Shown: positions 8,536 to 16,078 of the stretch, piece after piece
Numbering within the stretch: position 1 is the first letter of the stretch
Layout of the letters: the number at the start of each line of letters is the position of its first letter
Origin: Caryophanales bacterium UBA7278
GTDB lineage: Bacteria > Bacillota_I > Bacilli_A > RFN20 > CAG-826
NCBI GenBank assembly: GCA_002472275.1
Contig: DKRQ01000011.1
Coordinates: 1-22,243, forward strand
Direction: 5' to 3'
Length of the DNA stretch: 22,243 nt
The notes under the pieces: model-generated
The model's input: only the letters and a program-made list of their open reading frames with translations
What the model was told of the DNA's origin: nothing
Databases searched by the model: none
Program-made: the position numbers and the translations under genes

Positions 8536-9902
8536 TGCTCTTCCTCCTCTTCTTCCTTTTCGGCGTTCACCTCAAGGGCGATCATTCCCCCTTCCTCTAG
8601 GCAGGAACGCTCGGCAAGGAGGTCGTTCTTCCCTAACAAGGGGGCGGCCCCTAAGGCAAGGGTGGCTTCGATTAGCCCCGAAAGCACCTTTTCGGAGGCG
8701 CTATGGCGGACGTATTCGGTTTTGTAACGGATATAGAGGGGCTCGACGTAGGCGATGTCGGCGATCTTTTCCTCGCCGCATTCATAGATGCCTAAAGGCA
8801 GCCTAAGTCCCTTGAACTTACGGACGATGAGTTTGACCTCGGGCTCGTTAAGGGCTGTCGCGGGCAGGAAGAGGACGACCTTGCCCATCTTGATGTGACG
8901 GGAGATCATCTCGCCGGTGAATTGCAGTAAGAAGGAAGGGTCCTTCAACGCTTCTTCGCTTAACTCCAAGGCGACTGGGCCTGGGACCATGGCCGAATCT
9001 AGCGCGTTTAAGATCAACTGCAAGGAGACGTCGGTGACGGTTTTGGATTGCCCCGCCAAAGCCATCGCGTTACGGAAGTCCTTACCCGATAAGGGCCCTT
9101 TGACGGGGTCATAGAGTTCGGGGGTTAGGTAATAGAGTTTCTTGTCCGCTTTGGAGAAGACGACCGCTTTGAAACGGAGCCTCTTGGCCTGAATCTCCGT
9201 GGCGATGTCGATGGATCGGGGCGCTTCCGCCTCTTCCTCAACGTAGGTTTTCACGGAAAGGGGGTTACGGATAAGCGTGTCCGCATAGGCGCTTTCGATC
9301 GCATGGGCAATCGCTTCCTCCACCGCTTTCCCTAGCCTCGCTTTGCCTAGATATAACCCATAGGGGACGATGCGGGGGTTCCTACGTAAGTGACGGTCGA
9401 TTTCGGCGATTTGCTCTTCCAAAATCTTCTCATCGTCCAAAACGAGGACGAAGTCGGCTTCGTTAGAATAGGCGATGATGGCCTTCTCGTGGAGCAAGTC
9501 GAATAGGAGGTCCGCTAAGGATAGTCTCGCGAAGCGGATATCCTCTTCCCCGGCTTTCTTGCCTAGGCGCATATGCACCGCGTAGACGTGCTCATAATGC
9601 CTCTTTTCCTTGGCAAGCACGGTTTCGAACTCGCTCATGGAGAGGATTTCGCATCCCTTGCCAAATAGGTTCTCCATTTGCTCTAGCCTAGCCAAGGCCA
9701 CTTCGCGTAGATGGACGAACACGCCGAAGACGATTGCCAAAATCGCGGTAAGCAGTAGGCAAACCAAACCGCCGAGGGTCATCGGGGAGGTGTCTTTGGT
9801 GAGGCTAATCGAAAGAAGGGCGGCCCCGGCGCCGACGGAGGCGCCAAGAAGCAATGCGACGACGAGGATCGCGCGTTTGAATCTCTTCAGTTCGTTCTTC
9901 AT
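8532..9902 (-). CDS. Two-TM membrane protein with highly degenerate GGDEF/EAL-like domains
   Basis: A protein of 456 residues. Membrane segments lie at about 10-33 and 42-64, followed by a cytoplasmic part. Residues 84-215 have the size and spacing of a GGDEF domain: SEFETVLAKEK stands where DxLTGLxNR is expected, and SNEADFVLVL (146-155) where GGDEFxxxL is expected. Neither the active site nor the inhibitory RxxD site is recognisable. Residues 231-425 resemble an EAL domain in strand order, including VALELSEEAL (310-319, compare LELTES), but the Glu/Asp metal ligands and the EAL motif itself are not visible. The tail is acidic (447-456). It is a smaller relative of the product of 4902-7808 and probably its partner. 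The start codon overlaps the signal peptidase stop as ATGA. The assignment rests on pattern similarity and is less certain than for its larger relative. Confidence 0.65.
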   Translation of the reverse strand: MKNELKRFKRAILVVALLLGASVGAGAALLSISLTKDTSPMTLGGLVCLLLTAILAIVFGVFVHLREVALARLEQMENLFGKGCEILSMSEFETVLAKEKRHYEHVYAVHMRLGKKAGEEDIRFARLSLADLLFDLLHEKAIIAYSNEADFVLVLDDEKILEEQIAEIDRHLRRNPRIVPYGLYLGKARLGKAVEEAIAHAIESAYADTLIRNPLSVKTYVEEEAEAPRSIDIATEIQAKRLRFKAVVFSKADKKLYYLTPELYDPVKGPLSGKDFRNAMALAGQSKTVTDVSLQLILNALDSAMVPGPVALELSEEALKDPSFLLQFTGEMISRHIKMGKVVLFLPATALNEPEVKLIVRKFKGLRLPLGIYECGEEKIADIAYVEPLYIRYKTEYVRHSASEKVLSGLIEATLALGAAPLLGKNDLLAERSCLEEGGMIALEVNAEKEEEEEEQ

Positions 9903-10753
9903 TCCTTCGCATCCCCTTTCTTTCTATCTTTCAAAGCCTTTTTACGGGCTTCCTTTTTGGCTCTTTCGAGTTCTTCTTCCATTTTGGCCCGGTATTCGAT
10001 CTTAAGTTCTTCCTTTTGACGGAATAGCTCGGCGGCCTCTTCGTCATTAGGGTCCACCCCTGCCGCCTGCATGGCCAAAAGCATCTTGGCCTCTTCTTCC
10101 TGCTCCTCTTTTTTGGCCGCGCGGAAGACGTCGAACACGGACATGCCCGCGAGCAAGACTAAGGGCACGACCACCGCGACGGGGAGAAGCCACGCGGTTG
10201 TCCCGGCATATGCCGCCGCATCGGGGGAAGCGATTGTAAGGAACGTTCCTAAGCCCATCGAATGGTAGACTTCCTTGCCGATCAGGTTATCCTGCGTCCA
10301 GGTTTCCTTGCTCATGCGCTGATGGGCAACCGGGTTATCGCCCATCGTCGTGAAGGTCCACACGCCGTCTTTTTGCTCTAGTCCGATGAGCCTATGGGTA
10401 TCGGGCGCGCCGATCTTGGGGTAATAGAAGGTGACGACGTCGCCCTTAAGGTCATAGTCCTTGATGTTTCCCTGCTCGTCGAGGATCGGGTTGGAGACTT
10501 TTAGTTTGGAGATGTCGTTGACCTTCTCGATGATGATGCCTGACCCCGTGCCGATGCAATTAGGGTCATCGGGGATCGTCATGGAATCGGTCGCGACGTA
10601 AAGGAAGGAACGGCCAAAGGCCATGGGGACGCCATGATTGTCCTTCTTGGTGACGACCATCGATACCTGCACGTAGATGAGCACGGCGATGATGCCGACC
10701 AAAAGGCCGTCTATCGTCCACGAGATGATTTTTCTGGCCTTTCCGCTTTTCAT
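9899..10753 (-). CDS. SipW-like (ER-type) signal peptidase I
   Basis: A membrane serine protease of family S26, 284 residues. An N-terminal membrane segment (about 11-33) is followed by box B with catalytic Ser57 (VATDSM), box C/D GDVVTFYY (104-111), and box D with THR, where His120 replaces the lysine of ordinary bacterial enzymes. Box E follows as MGDNPVAHQ (Asp139). The Ser/His dyad is the hallmark of SipW, archaeal and ER signal peptidases, which process TasA-type secreted proteins. A second membrane segment (about 185-210) is followed by a Lys/Glu-rich tail of about 70 residues, probably coiled coil. That makes it about 90 residues longer than B. subtilis SipW. It overlaps both neighbours by 4 bp (ATGA). 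Its likely substrates are the AWF/AWY signal peptides encoded at 2-739, 750-4046 and 13752-14855, and perhaps 4064-4606. Confidence 0.92.
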   Translation of the reverse strand: MKSGKARKIISWTIDGLLVGIIAVLIYVQVSMVVTKKDNHGVPMAFGRSFLYVATDSMTIPDDPNCIGTGSGIIIEKVNDISKLKVSNPILDEQGNIKDYDLKGDVVTFYYPKIGAPDTHRLIGLEQKDGVWTFTTMGDNPVAHQRMSKETWTQDNLIGKEVYHSMGLGTFLTIASPDAAAYAGTTAWLLPVAVVVPLVLLAGMSVFDVFRAAKKEEQEEEAKMLLAMQAAGVDPNDEEAAELFRQKEELKIEYRAKMEEELERAKKEARKKALKDRKKGDAKE

Positions 10754-12204
10754 TTGCCCTCAAGCTTCCTCTTCGTTAAGAGATACTTCTCCTCCTCGGC
10801 CTTCTTCTTGGCCAGGAGGCGTTTCTTCTTCTCGTCTTCTTTCTTGGCCGCTTCGATTCTCTTGGCCTTTTCCGCCTTTTCCGCGGCGAGGCGCTTGGCT
10901 TCTTTGGCGGCCCTAGCCTTAGCTAGCCTATCCTGGGCTTGCTTGGACACCTCTTGATCCTTATGCTTCTGCACCGCTGCTTTCACCACGGGTTTGGCCT
11001 TGCCTTCTAGGCGCAACTTATCGACCTTGTGGGCGATCAAAGCCTTTTGCCCTTCCTCAGTCAGGCACTGCGTCGGATCGATCGCTTCCTTTGCGGCGGG
11101 GTAGGCATCATAAATGAACCTGCCGTCCATATAGGAGACCTCGTCAAGAGAGAAGATGATCTGCGGGGTGATCTTCTTACTCGACCTAGCAATCACCTTG
11201 CTCGAGGCGGTGTGATGGCTATGGAGGGTCGCGATGGAAGAGCCCACCAAGCGATAGAGGGAATCTAGATACTCCTCGGAGAACCTACCCCTCTTCTCCT
11301 TGACGTCATAGGAGACGCCTAGGGAATCGTAGGCATCGATGAAGCACCACAGGACATAGGCCTTATGGTAGTCGGGGTTCTTTAGGAGCATGTTGGTCAT
11401 ATGGACCGGCACCGAGACGTCCTTGGCCCCTTTCATCTGGGCCATGAAGGGGGAACGCAGGAAATACCCGCATTGGTCGCGGCATTCGCTTAGCCTTGCG
11501 AGTAGGTCGGCGTTTTTCTTGGATTCGCCCGCGTCATCAGAAGGAACGGAGGCCCTTACCTTCATGTCCACTTCGTAATCGATGCCGCCTAGGTTCACCT
11601 TGGTATGGACCAAAAGCTCATCCGAATCGAGGGTCTCGCCGTGTTCCTTGATGAAGGCGACACGGGTGTTGATGAAGGACATGCACCTCTTGATGAGGGT
11701 CATGACGAAACGGTTCTCGTAAATGGCCGTGTCGGTTTCGCTGTGGATCGTGAGGAGCTTATCGGGAATGACCTCACCGGTTTTGGAGATGTTGCGGAGG
11801 TATTGCGAATGGGAGGCGAAGTGCTGGATCGAAATCGGGGACACCTTCTTGGCCTTCTCGGAATTGACGAGTTCGGCCTCCTCCTTGATGAAGGTACGGG
11901 GGTTGGAGATGATCTTGGCGATCGCCGCCATGCCATCCTCGAGGGCGTCGACAAAGGTCGCGTCAAAGTACTTGGTCTCGACGCGGCTCATCTGCGAGAA
12001 CTTCGTCTCGGGGGAGGTCCTCACCTCGTCCATGAGGGCGGATAGAGGCTTCTCCTTCTTCCAGGTCGAAAGGAATCCGGCATCCAAAGAAGCCGCTTTT
12101 CCCAAAGGGAAAGATACAGGCTCGAGCTTCGGGTCGTCCTTACCCTGAGGCGAAGGTTCCACCTTCAGCCCGGGAATGTCTTTTCTTTCTTCCTTTTCGC
12201 CCAT
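10750..12204 (-). CDS. DUF2357 (McrC-like) partner of the AAA+ ATPase, coiled-coil tail, no nuclease seen
   Basis: A soluble protein of 484 residues. Residues 95-180 carry the DUF2357 signature: NPRTFIKEEAE, then ISIQHFASHSQYLRN, then the HSETDTAIYENRFVMTLIK stretch, where family members typically read ETYDTPENRFVK. DUF2357 proteins are usually encoded beside McrB-like GTPase/ATPase genes and often carry a C-terminal PD-(D/E)XK nuclease. Here no such nuclease motif is evident in residues 180-400. From about 405 to 484 the chain is an Ala/Lys/Glu-rich coiled coil. The gene lies 7 bp after the McrB-like gene and overlaps the signal peptidase start by 4 bp. The ribosome binding site is weak, consistent with coupling to the upstream gene. 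It may be an adaptor that links the ATPase to the membrane complex. Confidence 0.75.
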   Translation of the reverse strand: MGEKEERKDIPGLKVEPSPQGKDDPKLEPVSFPLGKAASLDAGFLSTWKKEKPLSALMDEVRTSPETKFSQMSRVETKYFDATFVDALEDGMAAIAKIISNPRTFIKEEAELVNSEKAKKVSPISIQHFASHSQYLRNISKTGEVIPDKLLTIHSETDTAIYENRFVMTLIKRCMSFINTRVAFIKEHGETLDSDELLVHTKVNLGGIDYEVDMKVRASVPSDDAGESKKNADLLARLSECRDQCGYFLRSPFMAQMKGAKDVSVPVHMTNMLLKNPDYHKAYVLWCFIDAYDSLGVSYDVKEKRGRFSEEYLDSLYRLVGSSIATLHSHHTASSKVIARSSKKITPQIIFSLDEVSYMDGRFIYDAYPAAKEAIDPTQCLTEEGQKALIAHKVDKLRLEGKAKPVVKAAVQKHKDQEVSKQAQDRLAKARAAKEAKRLAAEKAEKAKRIEAAKKEDEKKKRLLAKKKAEEEKYLLTKRKLEGK

Positions 12205-12211
12205 AGGTCAA

Positions 12212-13732
12212 TTACTTCGACATCTTGATGAGGAGTTGGATCTTCGCGCGGCTAAGCTGGAACTCGCTCGGCCCGAAGAGTTTGGTGAGCATTTCGTCGA
12301 GGGCGACGAGTTCATCGCCAAGGAAGCCGACGTTAAGGACCTCGAACTTCTTGAGGATCTTGGTCTTGAAGCAGAAGTCGAGGGCTTCTAGTTCGGTGCC
12401 GCCGCAGGCGATATAGCACGGGATGAAAGCCTGGAGTTGCTTCATGATACGGTTACCAAAGGCAAGGTGGAAATGCTCGATGACGTAGTCGTCTAGAGTC
12501 ATGAACTTCTCCATCGTGTCCTGACTCATCGGATGGTCTTTCTTGGCCTGCTCATAGAGGTTAATGAGGTAATCCGCGGGGAGAGGAAGGGCTTCGGTGA
12601 AGGGGGCTTCGAAGGGTATGCCCTTGTTCTCGAAGAAGAGGCTCATCGCACGGTCATAGACCTTGTCGGTGATCGTGAAGGTGGAGTCGTCGTTATTGGC
12701 GGTGCCGACGAACCAGATGTTCTGCGGGATGAGCAATTTGCCTTTGACGATGTTCTTGGGGTCGTCGTCCCTGTGGCCCGCGATGACGTCGACGAGCCAT
12801 TCCTTCGGGTTAGGCATTTCCATGATGGAGAGGAACTCGGCGAAATAGTACTCGATGCGGGCGAGGTTCATTTCGTCGAGGACGATGAGGCTTACGTCGT
12901 CCCTATAGGTCGCTTCATAGACCGCGGTAAGGAACGAGGTTTCGGTGAACCTCTTGGTGAAGTCGTTGTAGTAGCCTAGGAGTTCGGAACGGTCCCTCCA
13001 GTTAGGCTGGACGGGGCAGATGGCCGCCGAGTGGCGGAAGAACCTGCCCAAGGAGTACGGCATTGAGGTTTTACCGGTACCGGAGATACCTTCGAGGATG
13101 ATGAGTTTGCCGGTGCCCATCGCCGCGAAAAATTCGCGGACCGTGTCGATCGTGTAGTAGATCTTTAGCTGCGAGCAGGCGAAGTTGCGGAACCTTTCGC
13201 AGATGCCGGCAAGGTCGATGTTGCTTGCGTCATCAGGCAACTTGACGTGGAGCATCCCTTCGGGATATTCCTCGTCGATGCCAGAGAGGCGAATGAAACG
13301 GGGTCCTCCGGCGGTGTCTTCCTTCTTACCCCTGCTGGCGATGGCGGAGGCATCGAGTCCATCGCCGACCCTGGTAAGGCCGATCAGTTTGTCGTTTTCT
13401 TGACGGAGATCATAGATCTCGAGGTTCAGCCTTTCGATTTCGTCGAGCATCTTCTCCTCGTTCTTCGAGGCCGCTTTACCCTTAAGGCGCAGCTTGCGGA
13501 AGGCGAGGATGAGCAGGTATGCCAGACCGCCCACGATGACGATGGCGAGGACGATCATCAAAACGAAGAAGATCCATCCCGCCGGGCCGAAATCGGCTTG
13601 GTAGGCCAGGAATATCTGGTGGTAGCCATTGAAATGCTCAATGACGTTGAACCCACGGCCGGTGAAGATGCCGGCGATGTTTTTCCCTAGCGAAGTAAGG
13701 ATTGCGCTAAGGAACGCGAAGTAAGGGCCCAT
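12212..13732 (-). CDS. Membrane-anchored McrB-like AAA+ ATPase
   Basis: A protein of 506 residues. I chose the ATG at 13732 over an upstream in-frame ATG at 13798 because it has AGGAGG 7 bp before it and does not overlap the preceding gene; the upstream start would add 22 low-complexity residues. One membrane segment (about 52-78) is followed by a short coiled coil (88-118). The AAA+ domain (about 185-400) has Walker A GISGTGKT (215-222), the McrB-type stretch VQPNWRDRSELLGYYN, Walker B LIVLDEMNLARIEYYF (282-297), sensor 1 FVGTANND (341-348) and a likely arginine finger R361. The DEMNLxxxEYYF form is typical of McrB-family proteins. A membrane tether on such an ATPase is unusual; McrB normally has a DNA-binding N-terminus, which is absent here. 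The neighbouring DUF2357 gene is its expected partner. Confidence 0.85.
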   Translation of the reverse strand: MGPYFAFLSAILTSLGKNIAGIFTGRGFNVIEHFNGYHQIFLAYQADFGPAGWIFFVLMIVLAIVIVGGLAYLLILAFRKLRLKGKAASKNEEKMLDEIERLNLEIYDLRQENDKLIGLTRVGDGLDASAIASRGKKEDTAGGPRFIRLSGIDEEYPEGMLHVKLPDDASNIDLAGICERFRNFACSQLKIYYTIDTVREFFAAMGTGKLIILEGISGTGKTSMPYSLGRFFRHSAAICPVQPNWRDRSELLGYYNDFTKRFTETSFLTAVYEATYRDDVSLIVLDEMNLARIEYYFAEFLSIMEMPNPKEWLVDVIAGHRDDDPKNIVKGKLLIPQNIWFVGTANNDDSTFTITDKVYDRAMSLFFENKGIPFEAPFTEALPLPADYLINLYEQAKKDHPMSQDTMEKFMTLDDYVIEHFHLAFGNRIMKQLQAFIPCYIACGGTELEALDFCFKTKILKKFEVLNVGFLGDELVALDEMLTKLFGPSEFQLSRAKIQLLIKMSK

Positions 13733-13751
13733 AATGGTGCCTCCTTTTAAA

Positions 13752-14855
13752 TCAAAGGTATTGGTCGGCGGCCTCGTCGAAGACGGCAACGAAGCCAAGG
13801 GAGAAGTCGAAGCTAGCGTAGGCTAGGGCTTCGGTCATGTCGTGATCCCACCCTTCTAGGAAGATGGATACGACGACGCGGGTGGGCTCATCTTTGGGGA
13901 GCGCCGCGATGGGGATGGGGTGTTCGCCGGGGGTTTCATCATAGATGAACTCGGAAAGCGGTTTGGCGTCTTCCTTGGCGAACCTGATGTCGGATTTCTC
14001 CTCGTCAAGCATCCGGTGGGGTGCCTGATGGGTGGAGTTGAACACGTTCCTCTTTTCCTTGGGGTTTACCACGATGTCCTCGGAAAGGGGCGCGGTGTAG
14101 ACGAGGGAGGACTCCCCTACCTCGCCATAGATGATTTCCTCGTTCTCGGCGTTGACGTCGTATCGGCCTAGCCCCATGAGGTCCAGGGGCCCCGCGTAGG
14201 AGACCTCCTCGTGCTCACCGAGTTCGGCGATGTTATAGAACGGGTGTCCTCCGCGCGAATATGAATAGAAGGAAACACGCGCGGCATTGGTGACGTTTTG
14301 GAGTTCGGCGAAGTCTTTGTCGTGGGCGATCGCCGCTTTGGAGTTCTCTTGCTCGTTAGCGACGGCTTCCGATGCCGGATTAAGGTAAAGGAGCGCGTTT
14401 TTAGGAGCGGTCACGTTGAATTCCATTTGGACGTAGGTGTCTTTGCTCGCCTCGGCGGTCTTGCCCTTTGAGCCACCCGGGCTATAGCCCGAATAGAAGT
14501 ACGGGGTGAACTGCTTTCCGTAAGCGTAGTCCCCATGGAACATGTTGGAGATGTTGCCTAGTTTGATGTCCTGCTGCCCGAAATCCTCGAGGGTATAGGG
14601 AACAAGTTCGCCTTTTTCGTCGGTTTTATACGTCGTGGAGCCATCCGCCTCCCTCTTGCCGACCTGGAGATACATCGGGTCGTAATCGAGGGTCATGGAT
14701 AACCCCGTGACGCGGAATCTCTCCTGGATCGAATACCAAGCGTAGGTGGAGGTCGCCGAAACCCCTAGGGCCGTGCCAAAAAGCAAAGATCCGACGAGAA
14801 TCAAACGCTTCGTCGAAATCCCCGAACGATAGGTTCTTCGGTAACGGTTTTTCAT
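13752..14855 (-). CDS. Secreted SipW-type (TasA/camelysin-like) surface protein
   Basis: A protein of 367 residues. A basic N-terminus (KNRYRRTYR) and hydrophobic stretch (18-36) end in STYAWYSIQ (36-44), a SipW-type signal peptide with Trp where TasA-family proteins usually have Tyr. The mature part is beta-rich and acidic. Residues 317-355 contain VVVSIFLEGWDHD followed by FDFSLGFVAV, which matches the closing strands of TasA/camelysin-like proteins (xVxIxxEGxDxD...LxF). It is probably a structural subunit exported and cleaved by the peptidase encoded four genes downstream. No Shine-Dalgarno motif is visible before the ATG (upstream: CCCAAAACCCATTTTC), although the previous stop is only 17 bp away, so translation may depend on coupling. 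Confidence 0.8.
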   Translation of the reverse strand: MKNRYRRTYRSGISTKRLILVGSLLFGTALGVSATSTYAWYSIQERFRVTGLSMTLDYDPMYLQVGKREADGSTTYKTDEKGELVPYTLEDFGQQDIKLGNISNMFHGDYAYGKQFTPYFYSGYSPGGSKGKTAEASKDTYVQMEFNVTAPKNALLYLNPASEAVANEQENSKAAIAHDKDFAELQNVTNAARVSFYSYSRGGHPFYNIAELGEHEEVSYAGPLDLMGLGRYDVNAENEEIIYGEVGESSLVYTAPLSEDIVVNPKEKRNVFNSTHQAPHRMLDEEKSDIRFAKEDAKPLSEFIYDETPGEHPIPIAALPKDEPTRVVVSIFLEGWDHDMTEALAYASFDFSLGFVAVFDEAADQYL

Positions 14856-14872
14856 GAAAATGGGTTTTGGGA

Positions 14873-15838
14873 TTAGATGCCGACGGTGAGGCCGATGCCT
14901 AGCTGAGCTCCTTTAGGCGCGGAGCCATAGGCGTCTGGATCGAGGGCCTCGAAGTAGGCGATGAAGGTGATGCGGCGGGTTTTTCCCGCGGGGATGACGA
15001 GGTCGGTTGCGTCGAAGAGAAGGTCCCTGTCCGCGGCGTTATCGAAATTCACGCAGTAATCGTTCCCGGAATCGGAGTAGATCGACCTGCGTAGATAATA
15101 CGGTTGCTCGGACTCATCCCCCGCTTCGGTGCGGGTGTACTTCTCCCAATCGGAAATCGCTTCCCTTAGATCGTTGCGGTCGTCGGTGGAAGGATCGCCT
15201 TGGGTCGTACCCATGTTGGTGATGTTCTTGTTGCCGTAATAGACGACGGAATCGTCAGGCTCCCCCACGTTGCCCTGGCGCATCACGATGCGTAGGTAGT
15301 CGTAAGGGTTCTTGGCGTCGTTAGTAGGATCGGTTCTTTTCGTTACCGCGCAGCGGAGACGGTAGAGAGCTTCCTCGGTTTTGGAGTCATTGCGAAGATA
15401 GAACGTGTAGATGAGGGCCTTGGATTCGCCTTTTTCGGTATCCACCAAATTGTGGGAACCCCCTCCCTGATCCGTGTCTAATTTCTCCTTCAGTAACTTG
15501 TCGTAAGCTTCCTTGACCGTAAGCGCGGTGGTCGGCCATGCGCTGCCTAGCGGATCCCCACGGAGATAGGATGCCGAAGTGGCTTCGCCAGTTGGTGAGA
15601 TCGTCAACGAATAGTGGGCTTTTTGCTGTTGCTCAATCAGGTTATGGTCCATTTGGACGATAAAACCCTCAGCGCCACGGGGTAATGACATCAACACGAT
15701 CACACCCACCGCGAGCGCCGCGCACGAAACTAAAATAATCGTCACCTTCTTCGCCTTCGCCATCCTGCCGAGCTTTTTGGATTTGCTGGCGGTTGATGAC
15801 GGGCTATCAAAGGCCTGTTTTTCTTCGTTTTTGCTCAT
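14873..15838 (-). CDS. Membrane-anchored extracellular protein, camelysin-like fold
   Basis: A protein of 321 residues and the first gene of the operon, with AGGAGG 8 bp before the ATG. A cytoplasmic, Ser/Lys-rich N-terminus of about 30 residues precedes one membrane segment (32-51). No AWF/AYF cleavage motif follows it, so it may stay anchored as a type II membrane protein. The outside part (55-321) is beta-rich. It ends RRITFIAYFEALDPDA and then a Gly/Leu-rich strand (GAQLGIGLTVGI), the same closing pattern (xExxDxD, then a hydrophobic strand) as in the next gene. It may be the membrane base or an assembly partner for the secreted protein encoded directly downstream. The family is not recognised by name. 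Confidence 0.75.
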   Translation of the reverse strand: MSKNEEKQAFDSPSSTASKSKKLGRMAKAKKVTIILVSCAALAVGVIVLMSLPRGAEGFIVQMDHNLIEQQQKAHYSLTISPTGEATSASYLRGDPLGSAWPTTALTVKEAYDKLLKEKLDTDQGGGSHNLVDTEKGESKALIYTFYLRNDSKTEEALYRLRCAVTKRTDPTNDAKNPYDYLRIVMRQGNVGEPDDSVVYYGNKNITNMGTTQGDPSTDDRNDLREAISDWEKYTRTEAGDESEQPYYLRRSIYSDSGNDYCVNFDNAADRDLLFDATDLVIPAGKTRRITFIAYFEALDPDAYGSAPKGAQLGIGLTVGI

Positions 15839-16073
15839 TGGGCAAACCTCCTATTTCGGAGACGACGACAAAACGCCCATATGGCCTACTCCCTTCCGTC
15901 TTTGCCGAGACGACGGGCCTCAACCTATAAGCGAATCAGTTGCCCAGATGTCGGTTACATCCCCTAGCCTTGCCGATGGCATCGAGGTTTTTCGCCGTCA
16001 CCGCGTGCGGATAGGAAAACGTCTCCAGTGCGCCGTCTTCCTATCTTTCAAGCTCATTCGAACTTTTCACGTA
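15839..16073 (-). promoter_or_regulatory. Structured 5' leader of the operon, about 230 nt, no gene seen
   Basis: This stretch between the predicted promoter and the first operon gene holds no convincing ORF. On the minus strand it can form a 10-bp hairpin (ATAGGAAGAC with GTTTTCCTAT, 16011-16044). That stem is continuous with one G-U pair only in minus-strand RNA; in plus-strand RNA the same position is an A-C mismatch. A smaller stem is CCGTC/GACGG near 15896-15916. The ribosome binding site GGAG can pair with CTCC (15848-15861), which would hide it. I compared it from memory with c-di-GMP-I, c-di-GMP-II, cobalamin, THF, yybP-ykoY, M-box and T-box consensus motifs and found no match. Confidence 0.45.
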
Positions 16074-16078
16074 CCCAT

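Noticed and set aside
10750..13732. Ordinary McrBC restriction system
   Set aside because: No DNA-recognition domain on the ATPase, no visible nuclease on its partner, and a membrane anchor, all within a secretion operon.
13733..13798. Upstream start (13798) for the AAA+ ATPase
   Set aside because: It would overlap the previous gene by 47 bp and lacks a ribosome binding site, while the ATG at 13732 has AGGAGG at good spacing.
15839..16073. c-di-GMP, cobalamin, THF, yybP-ykoY, M-box or T-box riboswitch
   Set aside because: Short fragments such as GGGAGTAG or GCAAAG recall these families, but the full conserved cores are not present.
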